A stretch of 64,000 nucleotides of DNA from Deinococcus cellulosilyticus NBRC 106333 = KACC 11606. Lineage in GTDB: Bacteria; Deinococcota; Deinococci; Deinococcales; Deinococcaceae. Within the stretch, counting starts at the first letter, position 1; the number at the start of each line of letters is the position of its first letter. Below the pieces are notes generated by a model, which did not search any database, was not told the origin of the DNA, and worked only from the letters and a program-made list of their open reading frames with translations. The translations under genes and the position numbers were made by a program. The stretch is from positions 186,001 to 250,000 of the forward strand of contig NZ_BJXB01000002.1 in assembly GCF_007990775.1 (NCBI RefSeq). The letters run 5' to 3'. Positions 34,697 to 43,868 of this stretch are shown here, piece after piece.

Positions 34697-35329
34697 ATGT
34701 TCGGTCCCCTGAGCCTCCTTGCCACAGACGCCCTGCAATTTGTGATGCTGGTTCTGGGCATCTGCCTGGGACTGGTCACCCACAATTATGTTCAGGCCAG
34801 GCTTGCCGTGAAACTGGGAAACCACACCCCAAAAGCATTTCTGACTTTTGATCCTTTCATCCATCTGAATCTGTTTTCACTGGTGCTGTATCTGCTTCTG
34901 GGTCTGTGTACCCCACGTGGCATCCCTCTTGGAGAGCACCACGAAAAACACCGCCATGAAATCTGGATCTGGCTGTCCGGTCCTGTGGTTCTGCTTCTGG
35001 TGGCCCTGTTTTTGCTGTTGTTGATCCGGCTTCAACAGGTGCTTGCCCCCGCACTGGACCCTGCAGGACACGGGCTTGCTCTGGCCAGTCTGGGCCTGGT
35101 GGTGCATGCCATCATTTTCCTGATGCCCCTTCCAGAACTCGATGGTGGACGTGCCCTGCTGTCCGTGACCCGGGGAAGGTTCAGGCAGTTTCTGATCCGC
35201 ATGTGGCGTCTCGGGGTGCTTTTCACCTACCTGATGTTTTTTCTTTTTGTTTATTTTGGGGCCACCAACCAGCTTGCTGCTCCTGTCTATGGTCTGCTGA
35301 GGGGATGGGTCAACCTGCTGCCTTTGTGA
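34697..35329 (+). CDS. M50 (site-2 protease)-like membrane protein lacking catalytic residues
   Basis: A 210-residue protein aligning by eye with the next gene. Where the active enzyme has HEWGH, this one has HNYVQ (29-33), so the catalytic Glu and second His are gone. The downstream motif LPELDGG (147-152) keeps the third metal-ligand Asp (Asp150). It should not be a working protease and may serve as a regulator or partner. TATAGT ends 8 bases before the ATG, so it is leaderless or nearly so. Confidence 0.75.
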   Translation: MFGPLSLLATDALQFVMLVLGICLGLVTHNYVQARLAVKLGNHTPKAFLTFDPFIHLNLFSLVLYLLLGLCTPRGIPLGEHHEKHRHEIWIWLSGPVVLLLVALFLLLLIRLQQVLAPALDPAGHGLALASLGLVVHAIIFLMPLPELDGGRALLSVTRGRFRQFLIRMWRLGVLFTYLMFFLFVYFGATNQLAAPVYGLLRGWVNLLPL

Positions 35330-35404
35330 AACCCAATCCAGTCAGGTTCCAGGGACAGATGCAAATTACCAATCTTCATCTCTGGCCCCTGTAGAATACA
35401 AGCC

Positions 35405-36067
35405 ATGTTTACTGGCGGAATTCTATCTTTGCTCGCCCAGGGCGAATATGTGGCTTTCATCCTGGTGGTGGCTGCCATCATGATGTCGTTTATCATTCAC
35501 GAGTGGGGGCATGCCTACGCAGCCGTTCTGGAAGGGGACCAAACCCCGCGTTTTGATGGTCGCCTCACCCTCAACCCGGCGAAACACATTGATCCTTTCG
35601 GATTTCTGCTGATTCTGCTGGTGGGCTTTGGCTGGGCGAAACCGGTCATCACCAACCCCAGCCGTTACAAACACAAATGGGGTGATCTGTTTGTGTCGAG
35701 TGCCGGGATCATCATGAACCTGATCCTGGCCCTGATCTGCCTGATTCTGCTGCGCATTGTGCTCAGCTCTGGTGTGGGTGGGGAATTCATGCAGACTCTG
35801 GTGCAGGCGCTGACCATGATTGCTTACATGAATGTCAGTCTGGCCATCTTCAATGCCATTCCCATTCCTCCCCTGGACGGCAGCCACATTCTGCTGAACC
35901 TGCTTCCCAGAAACATGCAGTTCCAGTGGAGGCAGGCGATGTACTCCTACAACAACACCTTTCTGCTGCTGATCGCCCTGATGCTGAACTATTACGTGCT
36001 CGGGAACCCTCTGGGCAAGCTGATTTATGCTGCTTTCAGGGGTCTTGCAACTCTGGTGGGCGTCTGA
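35405..36067 (+). CDS. Site-2 protease family (M50) intramembrane metalloprotease
   Basis: A 220-residue membrane protease with the zinc motif HEWGH (32-36, Glu33) and third ligand motif AIPIPPLDGS (151-160, Asp158). About six helices and a C-terminal short tail are visible, and there is no PDZ or CBS domain. It fits the compact M50B/SREBP-type found in many bacteria. TAGAAT lies 7 bases before the ATG (leaderless). It would cut transmembrane substrates, possibly after HtrA trimming. Confidence 0.9.
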   Translation: MFTGGILSLLAQGEYVAFILVVAAIMMSFIIHEWGHAYAAVLEGDQTPRFDGRLTLNPAKHIDPFGFLLILLVGFGWAKPVITNPSRYKHKWGDLFVSSAGIIMNLILALICLILLRIVLSSGVGGEFMQTLVQALTMIAYMNVSLAIFNAIPIPPLDGSHILLNLLPRNMQFQWRQAMYSYNNTFLLLIALMLNYYVLGNPLGKLIYAAFRGLATLVGV

Positions 36068-36088
36068 ATCAGGTTGTTCATACCCCTC

Positions 36089-36117
36089 TTGCCAACAGAA
36101 GGGTCGGACATGTTAAT
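36089..36117 (+). promoter_or_regulatory. Candidate purC promoter
   Basis: TTGCCA (36089-36094) and GTTAAT (36112-36117) are spaced by 17 bases. The transcript would start near 36124 and give a leader of about 144 bases. Confidence 0.5.
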
Positions 36118-36123
36118 CTGAGT

Positions 36124-36267
36124 CAGTGAGTCTCAAGCGCCCCCGACTGGCATACACCAAAGGGGTGAAGACTACCCCGCGCCTGAGGCATTACATTTCC
36201 GGCACATCACACAAATAGAGTGATTGCGAGGCACACGTGAGTGCCTCGCTTTGTCGTGAGGAGAGCC
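36124..36267 (+). promoter_or_regulatory. Structured 5' leader of the purine operon
   Basis: The leader contains GACTGGC, a GGGGT/ACCCC hairpin, GCGCCTGAGGC, and a strong terminator-like hairpin (GCGAGGCAC/GTGCCTCGC, 36226-36249) followed by TTT, just before the ribosome site. The GACTGGC and CGCCTG words recall the ZTP (pfl) riboswitch. The required long helix around GACTGGC is not evident, so this is only a candidate attenuator or riboswitch. Confidence 0.4.
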
Positions 36268-36978
36268 ATGCAGAAACTGGACATGAGGTACGAAGGGAAA
36301 GCCAAGCGCGTCTACGCCACCGAGGACAAGGATCTCTTTGTTGTCGAGTACAAAGATGACGCAACCGCTTTCAACGCACAGAAACGCGGCACCATCGGGC
36401 AGAAGGGTGTGGTCAACAACGCCATCACCGCCATTCTGTTTCCCCAGATTGCCGACCACGGGGTGCCCACCCACTTCGTGGAAAAACTTTCCGACCGGGA
36501 GCAACTCGTCAAAGCCGTCACCATCGTGCCTGTTGAGGTCGTGGTGCGCAACGTTGCAGCCGGAAGCTTCTCCAAGAGACTGGGCATCGATGAAGGCACC
36601 CTGCTCTCTCAGCCGATTGTGGAGTACTACTACAAGTCGGATGCACTGGGTGACCCCCTGATCAACACGGACACCGCTGTTGCACTGGGCTGGGCCACGC
36701 TCGATGACCTGAGCACCATCAAGGATTACGCCCTGAAGGTCAATCAATTCCTGAAAGACTTCTTCCTGAAGCGCGGCATCAAGCTGATCGACTTCAAGCT
36801 GGAGTTCGGGAAACTCTCAAGTGGCGAAATCGTGCTGGCAGATGAGATCTCACCGGACACCTGCCGTTTCTGGGATGCCAGGACCAACGAGAAAATGGAC
36901 AAAGACCGTTTCCGTCGCGACCTTGGCAATGTGGAAGAAGCTTACCTCGAAATGCTGCGCCGTGTGGAGGCCCAATGA
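36268..36978 (+). CDS. purC: SAICAR synthetase PurC
   Basis: A 236-residue enzyme joining CAIR and aspartate in step 8 of IMP synthesis. It begins YEGKAKRVYATEDKDLFVVEYKDDATAFN, and carries VRNVAAGSFSKRLG and IDFKLEFG and ADEISPDTCRFWD. All are the standard PurC blocks. ATG 36268 has AGGAG upstream. It leads a purC-S-Q-L-F operon and overlaps purS by 4 bases. Confidence 0.96.
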   Translation: MQKLDMRYEGKAKRVYATEDKDLFVVEYKDDATAFNAQKRGTIGQKGVVNNAITAILFPQIADHGVPTHFVEKLSDREQLVKAVTIVPVEVVVRNVAAGSFSKRLGIDEGTLLSQPIVEYYYKSDALGDPLINTDTAVALGWATLDDLSTIKDYALKVNQFLKDFFLKRGIKLIDFKLEFGKLSSGEIVLADEISPDTCRFWDARTNEKMDKDRFRRDLGNVEEAYLEMLRRVEAQ

Positions 36979-37244
36979 AGTACCTCGCGAAAGTTTACGT
37001 CACCCTGAAAAAATCCATCCTCGACCCCCAGGGTCGCACCGTGGAGCGTTCCCTGCACAACCAGGGTTACGCCAGCGTTCTGAATGCCCGCGTGGGCAAA
37101 TACATCGAACTGACCTTTGAAGGGGAACGTTCGAAGATCGAGACCGAACTGAAAGACATCGCCGAAAACATCCTCTCCAACCCTGTGATGGAGAGCGTGC
37201 ACTGGGATCTCGAGCAGGTCGAGCAGGCCGAGCAGGTTCACTGA
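36975..37244 (+). CDS. purS: FGAM synthase small subunit PurS
   Basis: An 89-residue PurS: YLAKVYVTLKKSILDPQGRTVERSLHNQGY matches the family. It bridges PurL and PurQ in the three-part formylglycinamidine ribonucleotide synthase. It overlaps purC by 4 bases and lies 2 bases before purQ. Confidence 0.95.
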   Translation: MKYLAKVYVTLKKSILDPQGRTVERSLHNQGYASVLNARVGKYIELTFEGERSKIETELKDIAENILSNPVMESVHWDLEQVEQAEQVH

Positions 37245-37246
37245 AG

Positions 37247-37948
37247 ATGAAGACTGCAGTGATTCAATTCCCCGGTTCCAACTGCGACATGGACGCCGTT
37301 CATGCTGCAGGAACCGTGATTGGACAGCAGGCCGTTCCCGTCTGGCACACCGAGACCCACCTTGAGGGCTTTGACGCGATTCTGGTGCCCGGTGGCTTCT
37401 CTTACGGGGACCACCTGCGCAGTGGGGCCATTGCGGCCCACAGTCCTGTCATGAAGGAAGTCAAGCGTCTGGCCGAAAAAGGGGTGCCCGTGATCGGCAT
37501 CTGCAACGGCTTCCAGATCCTGACCGAAGCAGGCCTCTTGCCCGGTGCGCTGGGCCGCAACAACAGCCTGCACTTCCTTTGCCACGACGTGCACCTGCGC
37601 GTCGAGACCACCAACTCCCCCTTCACGAACCAGTACCAGAAGGGCCAGATCATCAAGATCCCCATCGCCCACAACGAAGGCAGCTACTACGCCGATGCAG
37701 AAACCCTGAGCCGCCTGGAAGGGGAAGGTCTGGTGGCTTTCCGTTACGTGACCCCTGAGGGCAACGAAGTGCTGGAAGGCAACCCCAACGGGGCCGTTAA
37801 CAACATTGCAGGCATCCTGAACGAGAAGCGCAACGTGCTGGGCATGATGCCTCACCCCGAACGCTCCGTGGAGAAACTGCTGGGCAGCACCGACGGTCTG
37901 GCCGTCTTTGAAAGCCTGCTGGAGCACGTTGCAGGAGGTGTGAAATGA
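37247..37948 (+). CDS. purQ: FGAM synthase glutaminase subunit PurQ
   Basis: A 233-residue class I glutamine amidotransferase. The catalytic Cys lies in GICNGFQILTEAGLLPG and the His/Glu pair in MPHPERSVE. It supplies ammonia from glutamine to PurL. It overlaps purL by 4 bases (ATGA). Confidence 0.96.
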   Translation: MKTAVIQFPGSNCDMDAVHAAGTVIGQQAVPVWHTETHLEGFDAILVPGGFSYGDHLRSGAIAAHSPVMKEVKRLAEKGVPVIGICNGFQILTEAGLLPGALGRNNSLHFLCHDVHLRVETTNSPFTNQYQKGQIIKIPIAHNEGSYYADAETLSRLEGEGLVAFRYVTPEGNEVLEGNPNGAVNNIAGILNEKRNVLGMMPHPERSVEKLLGSTDGLAVFESLLEHVAGGVK

Positions 37949-40173
37949 CCCTCGTGAAAGACCTGCGCGATCAGGCCGCCACTTTTGGCCTGACCGTTGA
38001 AGAATTTGACAACCTGGAATCCCGCACGAAGCGCCCGGTGAACGCACTGGAAGCCGCCATCGTGGGAGCCATGTGGTCCGAGCACTGCGGCTACAAAAAC
38101 AGCCGTCCCCTCTTCAAAGTTTTCCCCACCACCGGTCCCCAGGTGCTGCAAGGCCCCGGCGAGAACGCTGGTGTTGTGGACATCGGTGAGGGTTACGCTG
38201 TGGCCTTCAAGATGGAATCCCACAACCACCCCTCCGCTGTGGAACCCGTTCAGGGTGCTGCAACCGGTGTGGGCGGCATTCTGCGCGACATCTTCGCCAT
38301 GGGAGCCCGTCCTTTCGCGGTGCTGGACTCCCTGCGTTTCGGTGACCTGAACAGCAAGCGCACCCAGTTCCTGGTGCACGGGGTTGTTGAGGGGATCTCC
38401 CACTACGGCAATGCCATTGGTGTGCCCACCGTGGGGGGCGAAGTGACCTTCCACCCCTCCTATCAGGAAAACCCCCTGGTCAACGTGATGGCCCTCGGCC
38501 TGATGAAGCACGAGGACCTCGCCAAGGGCACCATGGGCGCCGTGGGCAACAAGATCATCTATGTCGGGTCCAAGACCGGACGCGATGGTCTGGGTGGAGC
38601 CGTTTTCGCTTCCGCCGACCTGTCTGACGCTTCCAGTGAAGACCGTCCTGCCGTACAGGTGGGCGATCCCTTCATGGAGAAACTGCTCCTGGAAGCCACC
38701 ATCGAGGCCATTCATGCGGGTCTGGTGGCAGGCGTGCAGGACATGGGTGCAGCGGGTCTGGTCTCCTCCACCTGTGAAATGGCCTACCGGGCCAAACTCG
38801 GCGTGAACATCTACCTCGACAAGGTTCCCACCCGTGAAGAGGGCATGGTTCCCATGGAACTGGTGCTTTCCGAGTCCCAGGAACGCATGGTGCTCGTTCC
38901 CGTTCCTGGCAAAGAGCAAGAACTCTTTGACCTGCTTTCCAAGTGGGAACTGGACGTGGTGGAAATCGGGGAAGTGGCCGAACACGACACCTACCGCCTG
39001 TACTGGCACGGTGAAGTGGTGTGCGACCTGCCCGTGGACCTGCTCAACGAGGCCCCCACATACACCCGTGAAGGGGTCGAATCCGAAGAGATCAAGGCCA
39101 AGCGCGAAAAAGACCTCTCAGGCGTTGCTGTACCTGAGAACCTCGAGGAAGTGCTCCTGACCCTGCTGTCTCACCCCAGCATTGCTTCCAAGCGGGCCAT
39201 CTTCGAGCGTTACGACCATCAGGTCATGACCAACACCGTGGTGGTCCCTGGTGCTGCCGATGCTGCCGTGCTGCGCATCAAAGGCACCTCCAAGGGTGTG
39301 GCCGCCTCCAGCGACTGCAACCCCCGCTTTGTGTACCTTGATCCTTATGTCGGAGCTGCAAGTGCCGTGGCAGAAGCCGCCCGCAACGTGGCCTGCGTGG
39401 GCGCAACCCCCCTGGCGATCACCGACAACCTGAACTTCGGGAACCCCCACCGTCCTGAGGTGTATTTCCAGCTGGTTCAGGCCACCAAGGGCATTGCAGA
39501 CGCCTGCCGCGCTCTGAACACCCCCGTGACCGGCGGCAACGTCAGTCTGTACAACCAGTACAACGAGGAAGGCCGCACTGTCGCCATCCACCCCACCCCC
39601 ACCATCGGGCTGGTCGGTGTGCTGCCAGACGTGACCAAGAACGCCACCATGAAGTTCCAGAGCCAGGCCCAGAGCGTCTACCTGCTCGGCAACCTCACCG
39701 ACGAAATTGGAGCCAGCCAGTACCTGGAAACCATTCACGGTCTGGAAGCTGGACAGGTGCCTGTGCTAAACCTTGATCTGGAAAAACGCGTTCAGCAGGG
39801 CATCATCGAACTGATCCGCAGTGACCTGACCCGCACCGCCCACGACACCTCTGAAGGTGGACTGGCCATTGCTCTGGCAGAAATGGTCATTGCTGGACAG
39901 GTTGGGGCCACCATCCAGATCGACAGCGACCTGAGGTCCGACGCGATCCTGTTCGGAGAAGCCCAGAGCCGCATCATCACCGCTGTCCCTGTCGGCAAAG
40001 AGGAAGCAGCTGAGAAACTCCTTAAGGACCTGAATGTTCCCTTCACCCGCATTGGCTTTGTGGGCGGTGATAAACTGGCAATCAGTCTGTCCAAACAAGG
40101 GCAGCACCTGTCGCTGGACATCCCGACGCTGACCAAGGCGTTTGAAGAACCCATCAGAGCAGTTCTCGGTTAA
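37945..40173 (+). CDS. purL: FGAM synthase large subunit PurL
   Basis: A 742-residue small-type PurL that needs PurS and PurQ, both encoded upstream. Motifs include MWSEHCGYKNSRPL, FKMESHNHPS with the metal and ATP residues, and GGEVTFHPSY, with the pseudo-symmetric second half NLNFGNPHRPEVYFQL and GGNVSLYNQ. It uses ATP to convert FGAR to FGAM in the cytoplasm. The family length and all motifs are kept. Confidence 0.97.
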   Translation: MTLVKDLRDQAATFGLTVEEFDNLESRTKRPVNALEAAIVGAMWSEHCGYKNSRPLFKVFPTTGPQVLQGPGENAGVVDIGEGYAVAFKMESHNHPSAVEPVQGAATGVGGILRDIFAMGARPFAVLDSLRFGDLNSKRTQFLVHGVVEGISHYGNAIGVPTVGGEVTFHPSYQENPLVNVMALGLMKHEDLAKGTMGAVGNKIIYVGSKTGRDGLGGAVFASADLSDASSEDRPAVQVGDPFMEKLLLEATIEAIHAGLVAGVQDMGAAGLVSSTCEMAYRAKLGVNIYLDKVPTREEGMVPMELVLSESQERMVLVPVPGKEQELFDLLSKWELDVVEIGEVAEHDTYRLYWHGEVVCDLPVDLLNEAPTYTREGVESEEIKAKREKDLSGVAVPENLEEVLLTLLSHPSIASKRAIFERYDHQVMTNTVVVPGAADAAVLRIKGTSKGVAASSDCNPRFVYLDPYVGAASAVAEAARNVACVGATPLAITDNLNFGNPHRPEVYFQLVQATKGIADACRALNTPVTGGNVSLYNQYNEEGRTVAIHPTPTIGLVGVLPDVTKNATMKFQSQAQSVYLLGNLTDEIGASQYLETIHGLEAGQVPVLNLDLEKRVQQGIIELIRSDLTRTAHDTSEGGLAIALAEMVIAGQVGATIQIDSDLRSDAILFGEAQSRIITAVPVGKEEAAEKLLKDLNVPFTRIGFVGGDKLAISLSKQGQHLSLDIPTLTKAFEEPIRAVLG

Positions 40174-40186
40174 ACCCCTGAAGAGA

Positions 40187-40210
40187 GGGCGAGGCACGCC
40201 TCGCCCCTAC
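40187..40210. repeat. Palindromic REP-like repeat, family B, copy 2
   Basis: On the minus strand it reads GTAGGGGCGAGGC, loop, GCCTCGCCC. It shares the frame of the copy at 31917-31941 but with other stem bases. It sits 14 bases after the purL stop and may act as an intercistronic hairpin. Confidence 0.6.
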
Positions 40211-40328
40211 AAGGTTTTGGGAAACCAGATCTCAGCAGCACCCACCCCCACCCTCCCCCTTTAAAATCCCCTTACAACCCCCGATAAGAAAACGGACAGG
40301 GGGACGGGGGTACACTTCAGGTGACACC

Positions 40329-41744
40329 ATGCTATTCGATGATTTCGATAAACCCAGAGAGGAATGCGGCGTTTTCGGCATTTACTCCCCCAGACCGCTG
40401 AATGTCGCGTGGCTTTCTTACCTGGGCATGTTTGCCCTGCAACACCGTGGGCAAGAGGCCGCCGGGATGTGCGTCTCCAACGGAGAGGACTTCCTGGTTG
40501 AAAAGGACCTCGGGCTGGTCACACAGGTCTTCGATGAGACCCGCCTCCAGAAGATGAACCTCGATGGGGCCAACATTGCGATTGGTCACGTCCGGTACTC
40601 CACCACTGGCTCAAATCTGCGCTTCAACGCACAGCCCCTCACCGTGCGTTCCAACAAGGGGATTCTGGGGATTGCCCACAACGGCAACTTCGTGAATGCC
40701 CGCGAAATCCGGCAACTGATGCTCAATGAAGGGGTGATCTTCCAGACCACCAACGACACCGAGGTCATGATCAACCGGATTGCCAAGTACGCCAATTTAG
40801 ACCTGGTGGATGCCACCGCTCGCGTCATGCAGGAAATGCGTGGCGGGTTCGCCGTGGTGATCATGAACCGCAAGATGCTGATCGGTCTGCGTGACCCCAA
40901 CGGGGTGCGTCCCCTCTGCATCGGGCAGCGTGAAGACGGTGCCTACGTGTTCGCCAGTGAAACCGTTGCCCTGTACGCTGTCAACGCCACCTTCATCCGT
41001 GACGTGAAGCCCGGAGAACTGGTGTGGGCCGATGAGAACGGTCTGCACTCCCTGGAAGTCATTCCCTCTGTGCCCACCCCCTGCGCCTTCGAGTGGATTT
41101 ACTTCGCCCGTGCAGACGCCAGTGTGGATGGTGTGAGCACCCACGAGGCCCGCATCCGCATGGGTCAGGAACTGGCCAAAGAGCAACCTGTCGAGGCTGA
41201 CATTGTGGTTCCTGTGCCAGACTCTGGCATTGGTGCAGCCATCGGGTACTCCCGTGAGAGTGGCATTCCTTTTGACTACGGACTTTACAAGAACCCTTAC
41301 GCTGGACGCAGCTTCATTGCGCCCACCCAGGAAGCCCGTGAACTGAAGGTCAAAATGAAGCTCTCCCCCACCGCTGCCGTCAAAGGCAAACGTGTGGTCC
41401 TGATTGATGACAGCATCGTGCGTGGCACCACCAGCCGCCAGATTGTGCAACTCCTGCGCGACGCTGGAGCCACCGAAGTGCACTTCCGGGTGTCCAGTCC
41501 ACCCATCACCCACCCCTGCTACTACGGCATCGACACCGCAGCACGCAAGGAACTGGTGGCCAGCACCCACACTGTGGAAGAAATCCGCCAGATGATCGGG
41601 GCCGACACCCTGGCCTTCATCTCGGAGGATGGCATCAAGAGCGCTGTGAGCGGCCCTGGCCTGTGCCTTGCCTGCTTCAATGGAAAATATCCAGCGGGAG
41701 TGCCGTTGGAGAATGATGTGAACAAACACGCGCTGGAAGTGTAA
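40329..41744 (+). CDS. purF: Amidophosphoribosyltransferase PurF
   Basis: A 471-residue enzyme for the committed step of purine synthesis (PRPP plus glutamine to phosphoribosylamine). The N-terminal nucleophile Cys is residue 13 in EECGVFGI, implying removal of a 12-residue propeptide. The PRPP loop is VVLIDDSIVRGTTS. It lies 155 bases after purL and may be partly independent because a repeat and GC/AT-skewed stretch intervene. A strong terminator follows. Confidence 0.96.
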   Translation: MLFDDFDKPREECGVFGIYSPRPLNVAWLSYLGMFALQHRGQEAAGMCVSNGEDFLVEKDLGLVTQVFDETRLQKMNLDGANIAIGHVRYSTTGSNLRFNAQPLTVRSNKGILGIAHNGNFVNAREIRQLMLNEGVIFQTTNDTEVMINRIAKYANLDLVDATARVMQEMRGGFAVVIMNRKMLIGLRDPNGVRPLCIGQREDGAYVFASETVALYAVNATFIRDVKPGELVWADENGLHSLEVIPSVPTPCAFEWIYFARADASVDGVSTHEARIRMGQELAKEQPVEADIVVPVPDSGIGAAIGYSRESGIPFDYGLYKNPYAGRSFIAPTQEARELKVKMKLSPTAAVKGKRVVLIDDSIVRGTTSRQIVQLLRDAGATEVHFRVSSPPITHPCYYGIDTAARKELVASTHTVEEIRQMIGADTLAFISEDGIKSAVSGPGLCLACFNGKYPAGVPLENDVNKHALEV

Positions 41745-41759
41745 GAACCAGCAGGTGCA

Positions 41760-41789
41760 CGAGGCAGAAACATCTCTGCCTCGTTTTTT
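41760..41789 (+). terminator. Terminator of the purine operon
   Basis: Perfect 9-bp arms CGAGGCAGA and TCTGCCTCG with a 6-base loop, followed by six T. Confidence 0.9.
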
Positions 41790-41997
41790 GTGTCCTTAAC
41801 CATCGCTCACTCAAACCCTGAACTTTTTACTTTTCTCGTCTCTCGCCAGAGGCATCTCCCCTACTTTCTGACCAGCAATCCTCCTGACTCCAAAAAAATT
41901 GTGCACGATACAATGAAGATCAGGCCCATCTTCAGCACATCGGTTGATTTTCCTCTGGATCACCTTTTCCAGAGGTGTTCGTGTCATGGAGTGAAAT

Positions 41998-43725
41998 ATG
42001 ATTCAACGCGATTTCAGAACGCCAACCACCCAGAAACCCAGAGCCAGATCAAGAATGCATGTGGTGTCCCTGATGGTCTTCCTGGGTCTCAGCAGTGCTT
42101 ATGCATGGAAACCCAACACCCACGTCTACCTCGCAGAGGAGGTCATGAAAGACGCCATTCCAGATGGTCAGGTCACCATCTGCAGAACGAATTTCGTGAC
42201 CCATGAGATCACCCAGAACTGCAGCAATTATCAGGTGGACCCTGAGATTCTGCAGGCCATTCGCTCTTACCCCCAGCAGTTCCGGGCAGGGGTGCTCGGG
42301 CCGGATGCCTATCCTGACATCCTGACCGGACAGCAGGTCATTCACCCGGACGAGAGCCTCCCCCACAAACCAGAGCCTCCTGGGGGGACCAACAGCTGGT
42401 TGCAGTACCTGTGGGACCGCAGCAATGCAGAGCAGGGCGGAAACCGTCTGCCTGTGCGGGCTTTCACGGTGGGTTTCCTGACCCACTCGGCAGGGGACCT
42501 GTTCGGGCACACCTTCGTGAACAATTACACCGGAGGCCCCTTCTCCATTGGTCCAAATGCAGTCAGGCATGTGGTGCTTGAGGGCTACATTGGCAAGAGA
42601 ACCCCGAACATCACAGACATCTATGGTCAGCCGGTCACCGAGAACAGTTTTTCCATTGATCAGGGGGTCAGGGAGTTCATTTACCAGAACATGGTGAACG
42701 CCACTCCAGGTTCTGTGCTGCTGAACCAGCTCATGGGAGGCGGGGGCACCACGGCTTCTGTGCCCTACATCTATTCCAACATGCGAGCAGGCCTGCAACG
42801 GGACATCGACAGTTACTACGCTGCCCTGCGAGATTTTGATCGGAGGTCTGACGAGAAAGTTCGTGCGGCAGAAAATTGCAGGGCTCTGGATTTCTCCTGC
42901 AGTGCCACCCTCCTTTATGGCGAGGCAGCGGCGATTCAGCTGGAGAAAGCGGCCTTCAGGGTTGCCAATGGCCCCATCGTGACCTACAAGGAATACTGGG
43001 TGGACGACATCGATCTGGGCCTGCGTGCCTGGCCTGAACTGAGCCAGCAACTTGCCAAAGCCCTGGTCTTCAATCCCAATGGTGTGGACACCGCCCGTGC
43101 CCAGCAACTGGCCCAGACCTACGTGCAAGAGCACCTGCTTTCCATGTCAGGTGTGCCGGACTTTGTGGGCATCACCTGGGAGGTCATTGAGAAGATTCTG
43201 GATGCCCTGGTGCCCCAGTTCCTCATTGACGCGATCAATGACCTGAAACGGGACCTCCTGAACACCATGCTGCAGGCCGCCATCGGGATGACTGTGGATG
43301 ACCTCAAGAAATACGTCACCAACCCTGAGCTGTATTTCGATCAGGTGATGGCGACTGGACCCAACCCCATCACCATTGACGCCTTCAACCGTCAGGAGCT
43401 GCACATCGACGAGAACGGCATGCCCAACCCCTCAAACCCCACCCGCTTTGATTACCGCCAGGTGGCTGCAGCGTACAACACCGTCACCCTGACCAAAATG
43501 CTGATGCTGGGAAGTGGGGAAATGAACCGCCTGCTTCAGGATCTGGGTTCATCCCAGAGGCTCCAGGCTCCAAACATCATGCTGGGTTTTGTCCGTTCCC
43601 TCGATGACAGCAACCAGTGGGTGGCCAACAATCCTTATCAACTGATTCTGGCAAATGACTGCAATGCCTTCAGGCAGGTGTTCATGCAGCAGTCGGGCGA
43701 AGTGGATGCCTGTGTGAACAATTGA
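41998..43725 (+). CDS. Secreted zinc-dependent phospholipase C-like protein
   Basis: A 575-residue protein with a signal peptide ending near AYA-W (residues 36-37). The mature N-terminal Trp37 and His42 (WKPNTH) and the His-rich THSAGDLFGHTFVNN match the zinc site of the zinc-dependent phospholipase C/S1-P1 nuclease type. The C-terminal third has no recognised domain. It may attack lipids or act on the surface. GGAG lies 7 bases before ATG 41998. The substrate is unproven. Confidence 0.78.
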   Translation: MIQRDFRTPTTQKPRARSRMHVVSLMVFLGLSSAYAWKPNTHVYLAEEVMKDAIPDGQVTICRTNFVTHEITQNCSNYQVDPEILQAIRSYPQQFRAGVLGPDAYPDILTGQQVIHPDESLPHKPEPPGGTNSWLQYLWDRSNAEQGGNRLPVRAFTVGFLTHSAGDLFGHTFVNNYTGGPFSIGPNAVRHVVLEGYIGKRTPNITDIYGQPVTENSFSIDQGVREFIYQNMVNATPGSVLLNQLMGGGGTTASVPYIYSNMRAGLQRDIDSYYAALRDFDRRSDEKVRAAENCRALDFSCSATLLYGEAAAIQLEKAAFRVANGPIVTYKEYWVDDIDLGLRAWPELSQQLAKALVFNPNGVDTARAQQLAQTYVQEHLLSMSGVPDFVGITWEVIEKILDALVPQFLIDAINDLKRDLLNTMLQAAIGMTVDDLKKYVTNPELYFDQVMATGPNPITIDAFNRQELHIDENGMPNPSNPTRFDYRQVAAAYNTVTLTKMLMLGSGEMNRLLQDLGSSQRLQAPNIMLGFVRSLDDSNQWVANNPYQLILANDCNAFRQVFMQQSGEVDACVNN

Positions 43726-43868
43726 GATGTTGTGATCTTCATGACAGGATTTCATCTCTGCTGATGAAGCCCTGTTTTGCTGAATCAACACGCCATGAAA
43801 CACTGAAAGTGCAGATCAGCCAAACATCTTGAGTCCAATCCAAAAGCAGATTCTGTAAAATGGTCCTC

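Noticed and set aside
37852..39009. Long open frame opposite purL
   Set aside because: Gly/His-rich shadow of purL, without a start site.
42049..43134. Open frame opposite the phospholipase-like gene
   Set aside because: Antisense shadow. The plus-strand gene has a signal peptide and zinc motifs.
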